Assembly: GCA_036897445.1 (NCBI GenBank)
Contig: JAYMTL010000036.1
Coordinates: 62,001-126,000, forward strand
DNA: 64,000 bases
From: Pelargonium tetragonum
Lineage: Eukaryota > Streptophyta > Magnoliopsida > Geraniales > Geraniaceae
Direction of reading: 5' to 3'
Shown in pieces: positions 27,701 through 39,400 of the stretch. The position numbers were made by a program, and so were the translations under genes. Every line of letters begins with the position of its first letter. Positions within the stretch are counted from its first letter, which is position 1. The notes beneath the pieces were generated by a model. It was not told where the DNA came from. It was given only the letters and a program-made list of their open reading frames with translations, and searched no databases.

Positions 27701-30700
27701 TCTTCGTTTATCAACCTCCTCTAAATTCAAGCGGCTCTGATAATAAGAGTTTTTATTACAAAATACCCTTACGCCGCACCAATTCTGGTGAGACCCATTT
27801 AGCATTCTTTCTAGGCTAGGTAAGTAGTTCGGATTCTTAATAGAACCCTGTACGCTAAGTCTAAAATTCGAACTTTGCAACACCTTAAATTAAAACTAGC
27901 TACTTTTAATCCTTTTGTAACACAAGGCTTGGCTTATTACCTTACTCAAAAAAGACTTAGATATCCAGTAATTATACAGTATACAAAGACACATGAATGC
28001 CTTATTGCGCGGTTTTACCCCTTTGAACTAGAATACTTTTAAGAGGCTGCTATAGTAATACTAGTAACTTCCAGTTTTATTATGTCTTACTTTTTGGTGT
28101 AGTTTTCGCGTATTCCCAAAGAGGATGCCCAAATTTTCTTGATTCGAGTTCTCCTATCTTTTCTATGAATTACAGTAAATAGTTAAAAATTTTCGTAAGA
28201 GATTGCTACTAATGCTTGTTTATAAAGCTAAAAGCAATACTACAGGAATGGGAAATGCACAAATTTAGGAACTCCAAGTTTTCATTGCTCTGAAGAGAAT
28301 GGGTCTATGCCTGTTTTGGCTTTTACTTTATCCGGGACTCTCTATTAAAGACAATCGCGTTTAGTAGTAGGGCAACCCTTAAGTCTTATTGTAAACGGAT
28401 TTTCTATTAATTTGTCTGGTAAATGAGATAAGATTTCAAAAAAAAAAAGTTTTAAATAGATAAATCTAAGTGACTGTCAGGTACAAGGGTCGGGTAGCTG
28501 CTTTTAGTTATAATATTTTATTAGTATTAGAGAAAGATTCTATACCCCTACTAGCAATTGGAAAATAAAAACAGGAAGGCTTGAAACCATAAATTTGATA
28601 GGTTCTTGTAGTATAGGATTAGTTTAGGCGGCTATCTCTTGATATTGAAAAGGCTCTGGAAATACGAAGAAATTTTGCTTTTTTATTCTAAAAGAAGTAT
28701 GCTTAACTTGTTCCCGATTTCCCTAAACGTAGCTAGACCCTATTATCATTGTGTTGCACTACCTCCCTAAAAGAAAACCACGGGTTCGAGCTGTGTCCTT
28801 TTACTTAATGTTGAGGGGTATACTTTTAAAGATGTTGTGTTGATAAACTGTGGAGATATAGAAATATTTGGCAGCCCTCCCTACAAAATGACTCTGGTAA
28901 ATGTTTATTATCAGTATAGCTTAAATAAGTATACTAAATAATTCGAACGCCGACCGGGGCTCATAAAATTCTATCTAGCCAAGCTGTTCGAGCTTACACC
29001 AAGAGCGGGGCATCTAAGAGTAAGAGTGCATACGACCCATATAATAAAAGAGCTTTTTAATTCCGTGATTGGAGTAAGATACGAAGGTGGCTTTATAGGA
29101 CTCTTTTTCTAATTTTAGTAAAGAAAGGACCTAAGAAACTTCTTTTGAAATCACTCTTTTTCGATAAGTAAAATAAGTAAAAGCTAAAGCTTAGCTTGAG
29201 TAATAAAAATGAACCATAAAACTTTCATGAAACCGGGTATTATCAGAAACTCTACGATTCTAAATGTCATTTTATTATTATTAAGGATAATAGGATCCCC
29301 TAAATATTGAGAATAAGAAGGAAAAGGAGACCGCCTTACAAGTGAACTCCCAGGTGATAGGCCCCCCTAGACTTGAAAAATTATATATCAGTGCAACGTG
29401 AAAAGAATGCCTTAGCTATACTTAAACGAATATTACGATGCGATTTAGACTAACTCTCTAATAGTAGACTCTTATAAAAAGTATCCAAGGTTTTCAATTT
29501 AGATTTCGAGTGGTAAAACATTTCGTCAAGTTTTACAGAGCGGTTCAGTGCACAGGCTTTAAGTTTAAGAAGGCCCTTTTAATTACTTAGATAAAGATCC
29601 CGTATTCTTGAAAGTAAGAAAGTGAAAATGTTGGGCGACAATCCGCTTTGGTTTCTTGTAGTATTAGGATATATACTAGAACCCTAACATAGAGGAAGCT
29701 TTTACAAATATCCAAAAGAAACTCGCTAACTAAAATACGAGTCTTTTACTTCATTACTAAATAAAAATTTCTTGCTTTTGTATGTAATATTGAAAGGAGG
29801 ACCCTCGTATTAAGAAAAGTTGTTATTTGTTATAGGTGTCCTATTGCTTTAATACCGAAGTTTGCTTAGTCTTGTACTGAATAAAAGGAAAATAGCAGCT
29901 AATTTTTTAATTAAAACCCGGAAGTAAGGGCTCTCCACATTTTTCAGTTAAAAGGGAATAGCCCTTGTAGATACTTGATACTACATCTTTAAGTCGACTC
30001 AAACCTTTGCTTCCTATATTGCGCTTATGGTTAGAGATATAAAGTAGAGGTCCCTATTTAACTCCTTCTTAACTTCATTTTAATTTCTTGCTGCCTAGTT
30101 TAAGGGTTTGCTATACTATTTTGGAACACGGGATTTCAAGTTCTTCATTTTCAGTACTATTAGAAGATTTTTTACACTACAATAGAACAAGAACTACTAA
30201 GACTTTGAACCTCCCAGGTTTTTTGGCCTTCTCTTTTATAAGACTGAAGTATAGATACTCAAATAGAGTACAAAAGAGTACTCATTTAGACAACAAGAGT
30301 AATGTAAGCGAAGCTACAAAATTCCTTAACTTTTTGTGTATTCCAGACTTATTCTTATAAGAATAAGAGAGTTCTCCAAAACGAAATCCAGAGTATAAGT
30401 ATAATAAGTGGACTTGAATCCTTGACTTAAGTTTCTTAAATCCTTTGTTACTAAAAAACTAGCAATTCAAGAACTTTGTGAAATAGACGGGACTCATTAT
30501 TAGGTTTTTGCCCCTTTTCCAAACTTACTATTATACAAAAAACTTTCCTTAAAGGGTGACCGCTGAGTTTCTTTATAGCACAGGACTCTTGCTATACCTA
30601 ACTTTTAAGCAGCTTGGGTTTTAACATACACAAGCCTATACAAAAAAGAAAATATAGGATAGAAACCTCCGTTATATACCCCCTTGCTCAGAAGGAGGAA

Positions 30701-31625
30701 TAGAGCTCTTCTATAACCAGTCTCTTATTAGTCCCTATATACGGATAGTTTTTAATTGAACTTGGAGACCCTTTTGAGCTTCGGATCTTAAGGCACTGGA
30801 ATTAGGATGAAGCCGTGAGCTCAAAATAGGACTATCACAGGAAGCCCCTAATTTGAGGATAATGACTAGGAAGGGATCTTTGAACTACTTCATTATAAAA
30901 AGGGTGCCACATAAAGACTTACCATATGGAAAAAGAGCCCTGGTAACTCTAAGTCTTTAAAATTATAGCAAGACTCGCGGAAAATTCAAGTAATACAACT
31001 TTGTCTTAAGCTAAAGATTTTTACTGAACAAAAACACTTTTAGCACGTTTAAGGGAGTCTTACTGCCGGCCCTCCTCACCGCCTAAATATTAGTTGTTAA
31101 GGTTAAAATTTTTATAGTCAGAGTTTCGGCGTTTTAATTCTGAACCTTTCTATCTAACCAGCTCCGTAATGGGAGAAAAAGAGACTTCTCTTCTTAAAAA
31201 TAAGTGGCTCTGTTTGACTTGAGTTTTAGTACATTAAAGCCTTGAATTCCCTTTAAGTCGGCTAGCAGGAGGCCGCTAGAAATAAACGCAATTTTGCGAT
31301 CTAAACAATCTTCTTTTCGTAAAACCACAAGGGACCCGGTAGCCGGGGCTTTTCTTTTTCATAAACCCCTTAAAGTAAGCTAAAAGAATTTCCTTTAAGG
31401 ACTTTTTGATACTAAAGTTTATGCTGGATTAACGAACTTTTATTAAACTAATAGAATTCATTACGTGTAAATTTTCCCCAGATGTAGAGCTCTTTCCAAA
31501 GGGACCCTGTGCACCCCTTAAATACTGTGTACTAGAACCAGAGTATAACCTTTCTAACTTTTTTCGACCTCGAATAGAGCAAAATTAAGAAGTTTATAAG
31601 AGAAGCCTCTAACCCACAATATTTT
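24785..31625. other. Non-coding desert
   Basis: The largest standard frames are 96 codons (24851-25141) and 90 codons (30088-30360), neither with recognisable domains. At 28773-28789 CACGG-GTTCGAG-CTGTG forms a perfect five-base T-arm-like hairpin, but no tRNA can be built around it. Confidence 0.55.
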
Positions 31626-31681
31626 AGAGTAGCACTGCCCGGTCAAGTCAGAAGCTGCGGGTTCAAATACCAACAATCCCG
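31626..31681 (+). pseudogene. trnD: tRNA-Asp (GUC) relic, 3' two thirds
   Basis: From the D-stem 3' strand to the discriminator base the sequence aligns without gaps to the plant organellar trnD-GUC as I remember it: 40 of 51 positions agree, including GAAGCTGCGGGTTC and the terminal CCCG. The anticodon GTC lies at 31642-31644. The anticodon stem CUGCC/GUCAG pairs at four of five positions. The base before the anticodon, normally U33, is G. The T stem GCGGG has lost its partner (ACCAA). The expected 5' acceptor and D-stem strands (GGGATTG...) are not recognisable in the upstream 25 bases. This looks like a decayed or partially copied tRNA gene rather than a working one. Plastid or mitochondrial origin of the ancestor cannot be told apart here. 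Confidence 0.7.
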
Positions 31682-32225
31682 AAAAGTTTTTAAGAATCTT
31701 TCTTTCCCTAAGTTCTCCTTAATTTCTTAATTAAGAGATCTTCCTCAATCTAATCTGATTCCCTCTATCGAGTGTTGCTTAAAGTTAACAACAGCAAATA
31801 TAGAACTCCTTTAGGGGGGCTAGTGCTTATATATCGAGCTCGCAGGATAGACTATAAGACCTAATTCTCTTTAGAGGGATGCCTCAAGGACAACCACATA
31901 CTTTATCTAGAGAGACCTTAAGTACTGCTCCGCTAGTCCAGGATACATAGTTAAAGTAGCTTAGTGGCTGATATCATTAGAAGTCTCCAGGGCTCCTTAC
32001 TGTATAAACCCCTATTTGAGGACAGGTCTACAAAGTCTTTTACCTCAAAGGGCTTCCGGCTAATAAAGCAATTTGCATAAAATTCAAAAAAGAAATAGAC
32101 TTTATAAGACTTTCAAGTGGAGTTTAAGGTTACTAGGATACATGATTGAGGAATTTCCTTGTTTGCTATTTCTTATCTTTTATTTTGTACAAGAATTCCG
32201 TATCTAACGCATTGTTAGGAATTGA

Positions 32226-32293
32226 GTATAAATATTTATTCAGTCGACTATTTCCGAATGAGATACAAGTTCCCTATTCATAACCAAGTTTTT
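32226..32293 (+). repeat. 68/69-bp dispersed repeat, copy 2
   Basis: Partner of the element at 18317, in the same orientation. Both ends are conserved. The middle reads CGAATGAGATACAAGTT, and total length differs by one base. It lies about 660 bases upstream of the first AGGTAATGTAATTA motif of the 32.9-34.2 kb cluster. Copy 1 likewise lies about 1.1 kb upstream of a related AGGTAATGCAATTA motif. Confidence 0.9.
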
Positions 32294-32890
32294 CTTTTGT
32301 TTTGTGTCAGTCATTTGTGTTAGTATAATTCCGAAACACAGGATTTGCCCTTTCCTCTTCAGTATTTTTATAAACTGTAATAGACTGCCCCTTAGTAAGC
32401 TTTACTAGTCAGAAATACCTAAATCCTAACGCTTTCTTCTGCAGTAAATAGTAAATGAAATCCCCTACCCGCTGAACCCCAGCGGCGAGTCCCTTTTCTT
32501 ATGCATCCTCTAGATTCTAGATTTTGAAGTGTTGTATAGAGTCAATTTTTTGTATCAGAACTTACTCCTGGTTGAGTCTTAATCTTTTGTATAAGCTATA
32601 AGAAAGAATAGTCCACTCCTCCGTCTCTTGTAATCATAGAAAGATCAAAACTTTTGCTCAAAGAGAAAGTACGCAATTTGATGCATATTAGTTGGCTAGC
32701 TTTATAAAATCTCTTTTTATAGTCCCTTTCCTTAGAGAGACCTTCTCGAAAGCGCCCTACTAAAGGGTATACTGCTCTTCTCTTGGATAATTGATGAGCG
32801 ATTCCTATATTCTCTATCTATTGGAGGCAAGCACCCACTTATCTTAGGTTTAGAAGCAACCTTTAGTCAGTAGAACAAATCGCTTAGATA

Positions 32891-32904
32891 AGGTAATGTA
32901 ATTA
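32891..32904 (+). repeat. AGGTAATGTAATTA motif
   Basis: Exact copy, preceded by TTAGATA and followed by AATTAGTTACTC. It is the first of three copies within 1.35 kb (32891, 33134, 34211), all in the same orientation. Confidence 0.92.
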
Positions 32905-33133
32905 AATTAGTTACTCAAGTTTCTATAAGTCAGTTAATAAGTAATAGGTAAAGAAAAGGATGCCTATTGTTCTTTCTTATTATTACGTCATTAGTTAATT
33001 CAGTCTGATTCCTTGGGTTCAAGTCCTTTGGATATTCTTTATCTTTCTTTGATTCTCAAGTCACAGGAAAAAAGATAATATACATTGACTTTCTATATTA
33101 ATATCTTACTCTTACCGACTGAAGCTTAAGCGG

Positions 33134-33147
33134 AGGTAATGTAATTA
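33134..33147 (+). repeat. AGGTAATGTAATTA motif
   Basis: Exact copy. The downstream text GTAGTAATTAGAG partly echoes the downstream text of the minus-strand copy at 60.8 kb (CTAATACAAGAATTATTAG). Confidence 0.92.
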
Positions 33148-34210
33148 GTAGTAATTAGAGTTAATACATTAGCACACTAGAATACCCAACATCTACTGAC
33201 TTCCTAGATTTTTCTTTTCTATTGACTTTCTAACTTTATAATATAAATGTATTCTACTTGCTTATTGGACTTTTTGGATTCGACTTCGATTTACCCGATG
33301 TCAAATTTCAATATAGTAAGTGTCGCCCAACTCTTCTAACCTTTTTTACAAACAAAAGCAAATTTACTACGTTAAAAGAAAGGAATAAAAGGTTTCCCCT
33401 GCTATTTCACAATGACAAAAAAAGGAATATTGGTATAATTTGAACCACTTGTATGTTCAAGGTATAGAGTGTTTAGTAAAGTGGAATAGAAATTACTTTC
33501 TTTTTATAATGCAGAATTTATACAAAAGGGATCCCGAATATAAAGGGGAGTTGTCGTACCTGGGAAGATCCCGCTCGTAAATTGTAAAGTAAAGGCCTAG
33601 TACAATTAATACAGAAGAAGGCAAGTCAATTAAAGGATAAGCTGTCTTACTACTTCAAATCTTAGGAATAAGAATAACTACTAAGAAACAAAGGCAAGCT
33701 TGGTCATAACAAAAATGGAGTCCTGATCTTTTACTAATAAAAGTAACGAGCCTTTTTCTACAATTTCTAATTACAGGGACCCCTTTCCTCGCATCAGGAG
33801 GTTCCTCCGCGTCAGATTGAGATAGAGAATGAAATAGGTTAAGAGGTCCTCTTTTGGGCTTAGGAAGGGTAACGAGTATCAAGTATAGAATAAAAAAAGA
33901 TGTTTTAGAGAATTGGGTCCTGCTACAAAATCTTTTCTGTCATTAGAACTCGGTAAATAAAAGGGTTTCCTTGCTTAGGAAAATGTGTAGATAAAACAAG
34001 TAGAATGGGGTAGAAAGAGTAATACACAAATACGGCTTGAGTCCCTTATACTGATTAGTTAAAAAACCTTCCCACGAGTTGGAACCAAAGGGACCTTCTA
34101 TTCAAGTCAAGCTAGCATCCGACTTTTGAGAGGGGTCTAAGACACATAAAACCAAGGAATTTCTAAGGTTTCTCTCTAAAAGGGTGGGGTCGCAAGTAAA
34201 AGGATTCCCA

Positions 34211-34224
34211 AGGTAATGTAATTA
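34211..34224 (+). repeat. AGGTAATGTAATTA motif
   Basis: Exact copy, preceded by GATTCCCA and followed by TAAGCATAGGG. Flanks do not match those of the other copies, so the conserved unit is the 14-mer itself. Confidence 0.92.
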
Positions 34225-35164
34225 TAAGCATAGGGAAATTATAGAAACATTTAAGTGCTCGTGCTAAAGGACGGGTGGGACTCGGATCAACAAACTAGGA
34301 ACTCCTACTATATTAAATTAAAGAAGCAAAATGTAAGGCTAGTTTAAGAAACCTCTTTTACATATGGATTTTGGGAGACTCTTAATTCCTTACTTCTACT
34401 ACACCCCTATTATTCTAATATTTAGAAATTCTATAGCCTAAATCATTTTTCTTTCTAAACTGCTTTCATAAGAGAAAGTGAGCGGCGAAGCTCTTGTCAA
34501 ACCTACTTCACGTAGAAAAATTCTGGTTATGTTATTTTTGAATTTAGATTAAGGAGTGACTTATCAGACTAAGTCCAGCTTTAGGGGTATGCAGGTACTA
34601 CCGAGAAATTTGCTTGGAAGGTTGTTAGCATCTACAAGTTTATTAACACTTTAAACCCTGATCTTAGGCTTTTTTGAACGAAGCGGGGCGAGACTCTACT
34701 AAAAAATAATGAATACGGTATTCGTTAAACGAGAGCTCTTCGAGGGGACTTGCATTATAACCTTTGGGTTTGTTATTAATTCTAATCCGAGTTCATTTCG
34801 ATAAAAGTCTTCCTAACAAGGGAATTTAGAACCATCTACGAATAGTTAAGGCCTTTTTATAACAAACAAAATAGAGTAGGAAAAGATATTAAGTGGTGAG
34901 GCTTCTCTAAAATCATTCTTATCTTCTTATCTTAGGAGATGCAAAAGAAGAGTGTCTCCTAATTCGAAGTAACTAAAAAGAGAGCATATCCTGTAGATAA
35001 AATGAAAACCTTAATCCCGAAAAAGAAGCAAAGTTACTCCGGAACACGTTTCGCGAGGAGAACCCCGGGCATCCTTAATATAGAATAAATAAAAACCCTT
35101 CTTTACTACTTGTTAAGTTACCTAGTCAATATAACCAGATTTATGGTTATGAAAGGCCTCTAAA

Positions 35165-36457
35165 ATGAAGGGTTTTAGCATTCTTTCTTTTAAAGTCAAA
35201 CAAAAGGGATCCTTTTAGGACTTGTCGTAGATCTTTCTAGGGTCTATCTATAGGATAAACTTAAAACTCTCCTTTACTGGATGCTTTCATATTAGTTTTG
35301 TTTACTGCTCCTCAAATCCCAGTTTCTAGGGCCCTAAGGTATGGTGTACAATAGAAAGATACTAAATTAAGCAATCTTGCCCTGTTAATTAGAATAATTA
35401 AAAATTACGGGTACCTCTATATCTGTTAAAAGGTAGGGCTTAATCTTCTTAGAACCAAGTACTAAAGGTTAAAACAATCTCTGAGGAATCTTCATTTTTG
35501 TCTTTTTGTTCCTCAGAAAATCTTATCAAATAGGAAATGGAAATAAAGCAGGTTTTCCAAGCAAGTTAGTAGGTTTCTATTATTAGTTTTAGTAGACCGA
35601 GCAGTAGGACTCATAAGCCCAATACCCTAAATAAGAAAGTAATCGCTATTAAGAAGAGTACGACTAAGAAGCAGGTATGGCTCTTAAGATATTTCTAGGT
35701 AAGAGTAAAGCTAAGAAAGGTTGGTTTTTGGTTTGCAGAATAAAAAGCTACGAGGAGTGACAGAAACAAAAAGGGTGATACAAAAGCAAGTTTAGCTACA
35801 AAGACAAATGAAGTATATCTCTAATTCTAATTATGTATAAGAAATAGGTATTCTGAAGAGTGGGAAAGGAAGTCCATCAAGCTTTATGTGATTAGAAAAC
35901 CTTGTATTCCTGTCTAGAAAGTCCGCTTTTCCTGTTGCTGTTATTCTTAGGGAGTTTAAGGATTTTACTATCTAGAGGACTACCTGACCTACGCGCTGCC
36001 GCAGTTGGGAAAAATGACTTACTCTTATTATTATTAGGGTTTTCATCCTCCTATAGGAATAACAACTAAAGCAAGAGGCATATACCTTAATGTAGGAATT
36101 GACTCTTTAGACATTGAGCTAGGTATCATGAAGAGTAAGGAGTTTCTTGTACCTTTGATTTCAAGTTTCAGATTACAGATAATTTTAAAGAATTAGAGCT
36201 AAAGGAATCCCGCATCTAAGTGGAGCTACCTTCGCTAAAACAAAGACAAAAGGACACAATTAAGAGCTGGTTTTGTTCCTCGCTTATAAGTCTAATCATT
36301 AAATCGAGCCTAGAGAGAAAAAGCTAAGGGAAGCTTTTATAGAAATCTCAAGAATAAAGTGAAAAGGGGAAGCTTCTTAACTTTCGGATTCTGGAAGTTT
36401 CATAACTTAATGTTGTTTCTCAGGATTTTCTCAGAAATAAGCTTGTTAGGAATTTGA
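35165..36457 (+). CDS. Long coding-like frame, open only if UAA/UAG are sense; faint L5-like text
   Basis: ATG follows an in-frame TGA at 35150; the next in-frame TGA is at 36455, giving 430 codons with many UAA/UAG. First-position purines are about 60% from 35582 to 36181, highest at 35702-35821. The stretch read as YYLEDYLTYALPQLGKM at about 35970-36018 has the pattern of the ribosomal protein L5 segment F-x-x-R-L-I-x-I-A-x-P-R. The L5 signature that should follow (FDGxGNY) is missing, so the assignment is not made. A basic block IKKSTTKKQ at about 35648 echoes YKKVTTKR in the 15.2 kb frame. Probability of a real gene is low to moderate. Confidence 0.2.
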
Positions 36458-39400
36458 TCTCAGATCCGTCAAAAATCTTTTGTATCCTTTGTATCTAGAG
36501 AATTTGGGTAATTACAAGTTTTTTCAGTTAACAAGGTTCAAAAGGGAAGAGCTTTCGGGTAAGAAAGAGATTTCAAAAATTAGGCGTTTAAAAGCAAAGG
36601 GGATTTAGTTCTATAATAAGGGAAAAAGGGAATCCGTATTAGTCGAGGTCCCCTTATAACTATTGTAAGACTACTTAAAAAAGACAAAACATATGCCTTA
36701 TTTACAATTTTTGAAACTACCCCACTTTTAATATTTAATAAGGAAATTTCTTTCTTGAGAGCTTCGCGAAAAGTATATAACAACATATAAGGTAAGTTCT
36801 GACCTTGCAATTTTTGCATTATATTTTTTAAGAAGCTGTTCCTAGACCCCTTTTCTCGACTCTGCTTAAGAGCAATACTAGACACTAGGGCTCTTTACTA
36901 CCCTGTAACTATGTTTTTGTTTAGTTTATAATAGATAAGAAATTGGGAATTAGTATTTAAATTTAGGTAAGTTAGGTGTTGGGCCTGTTTCCCAGTTGTA
37001 AAGTAACCTAATCTTATTTCTTTCTACTTTTTAGTAGCAGAGAAACTACAGCATTCGTAGGTAAAGCGGATATCTTTCTTTTAGACAGTGCTACTAAAGT
37101 AAGTTGTAAAAAGTTGAGAATTTAAAGGAGCTTGCGGGATTGGGTTTTCCTTTTTTTATGCGCTTATGCTAAGAAAACTCAGTCATTAACAATGGTCAAC
37201 TCTCTTAGATATATGCAGTATAAAGCTTTACAAACTTCCCGGTACCCGGTATAAAAAAAGATCTTCAAGAATAAAATGTTAGAGAGTAGGGCCCATATAC
37301 TTGTATCAACGTTTACAAATTTTAAAAACAAGAGCGCTTTAGCGCTATTTGTCTAACCCCTTTACCGAGCTCTTTTAAGTATACAAACCCTTTTCTCTAA
37401 GCTAGACTAGTGACATTTCAAATATCAAATTAAGCTCTCAAATTATATCCATATACCTATTACCTACCTATAAAGGTGCCTTTAGAAAAGTTTTGAAACT
37501 TGAGTTTTGGATTATCCTTACTCGACGCTATTAAAGTAGAGCTGTATTCTAAGAGTTGAGGGCCCTTTTGACAAGAGGAATTGGGACTGGTTTAAAGAAG
37601 TTTTTTCTAATACTGAATAATGCCTTTTAATTAGGGCTGCTCTAGCTTTTATAGAACCTTAGTCCAGATGTTGTACTTTATTTTATTCTCTATTCGCCGG
37701 ATCCTAATCAACTTCCAATTTAGGTTTCATTTTTTTTGTATTAACACGCTTTTTATTCCAGGATCCACAGGACCTATCATTTTACTCTAATATTTAAGTT
37801 AGTACCGTTATAACCAGACTTTCTACAGCATCTTTATATCGGCAAGTATACTCGTAGTAGAGAATTCCCTCAAAAGAAAGAGTTTCCTTAGTGTTGGGTA
37901 AAAAGAAACAAATTTCTAGCAATCTAGGGAGGGGGTCTCTTATATAAAGGGATCACAGAGACAGTGTAAAGCAAGTGCCTAGCTCTTTCTTAAGAATATT
38001 TGCAATTAGGATAATAGAGGTTAGACTTCTCTTAATGTTGCATCAATTTACCCAAGCTTAACTAAAGTTTTTCAAATAAGGTGTTTTTTATTCTGACTTT
38101 TAACAGTTTAAGTACTTATTTGACTTATTGGTGTCTATATTTTTATTTACCGGACCTTGCAACCTGCATAACATTCTTTTTACTCTGTATGTATTGAGTA
38201 CCCTTCTTCGGTAACTGCTGTATCATAAATCTGACCGAAAGCGGGCCCACCAAATAAAAGCTGCGTTAAGGAGCTCCTTATAAATCCGGGTAGCCCGATT
38301 GCCGCCCAGTATCCTGTGTAATCTGACTTAGCAAAAAGAAAACCCCGACTTCCGAAAAGCTTTTTGGGGGTCTAGCTATATGTTTTTTAAGGCCTAGTAA
38401 GAGACTCTTTTTTTTTCAGTGGTGGGCTCCAATAGATAAGATTAAGATATAAGAAGAGAAAAGAGTAGTCCCTTGTTATATTCCTTGCAAATCCTAGGTT
38501 TTGGTTAAAAATATATGAGCATTGGATAAAAAGCCTTTCCTCGTTATTAACTAAGTAATAGTGACTAGACCTCTTTCGATCCTTTTAAAAGTTAATCTAC
38601 TTAGTAAAAAGAATTTAGTCTATAAAATAAATTGCTACATTAATAAATACAAAGATTTAATAAAGTGGGCCCTTTTTCCTTAAAGGGGTTCCTCTTTTGA
38701 GTGAAAATACCCATAAGGGCTTTGACTTTGTTTCTCCTGCTAGGACTGGGTTGCATAATTAAAGTATTCTACCGACACCTGTTTAGCACTATCTATAGAA
38801 CCCCAATATCGCGGTTGCTATTTCTTTTGCAAAGGGGGCTCGAGAGCTAAAACGGGGCTTAGATTATAAGCTTCTTATGTAAGTAAAGGAACAAAGAAAC
38901 TAAATGCTTTTGAAGTTGAAGCATTCCTAGAAAAAGAATTTCTTGCTTGATTATTACCTGTAAGGTACACAGTAACTGTGGCAAGAAGCACTAAATTGAG
39001 TCTAAATAGCTCTCTTTTAATTTAATATAGAGGTTTCCTTATAAACGCAAGAGTAATATCTAAATTGCGGATTACAAAAAAGCATATTTGCTTAAGTACT
39101 TTAATTAAGAAGAGTGAATCTTAAGTTCTTTATCAGCAGTAGAAAGACCCCTTTATAGTATTTCCTAGATTATAATGAGTATGATAGAGTTCTTTTCCTT
39201 TTCTAATTCTAATAAATTACGCTTGTAAGACATAAATATAAGTAATTCAGATATTAGCGATGCCCGCCTTATAAAAAACCTTCCCTTTATCCTTGTTAGC
39301 TTCGGGAAACTTGTTGTTATTAATGGAATTCTTATGAGAAACCCCTTTTTAGATATGCCGGATTGTAAGGTATTAAGTTTTTGACTCCGCTTTACTTTCT

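Larger units (their letters stand above)
32780..33260. other. Island of distinct texture carrying two motif copies
   Basis: AT-rich, with few GG..CC words, and AGGTAATGTAATTA copies at 32891 and 33134. Between them, GGGTTCAAGTCC at about 33015 resembles a T arm, but the outer T-stem pairs, the anticodon arm and the acceptor cannot be drawn. The frame through the first motif is partly open but has no recognised product. Confidence 0.4.

Noticed and set aside
28741-28800. CACGG-GTTCGAG-CTGTG hairpin as a T arm.
   Set aside because: A clean hairpin, but shifted by one base from the tRNA register and without D, anticodon or acceptor arms.
36580-36885. 101-codon minus-strand standard ORF.
   Set aside because: Length is within chance, no recognised domain, and it lies in background-texture DNA.
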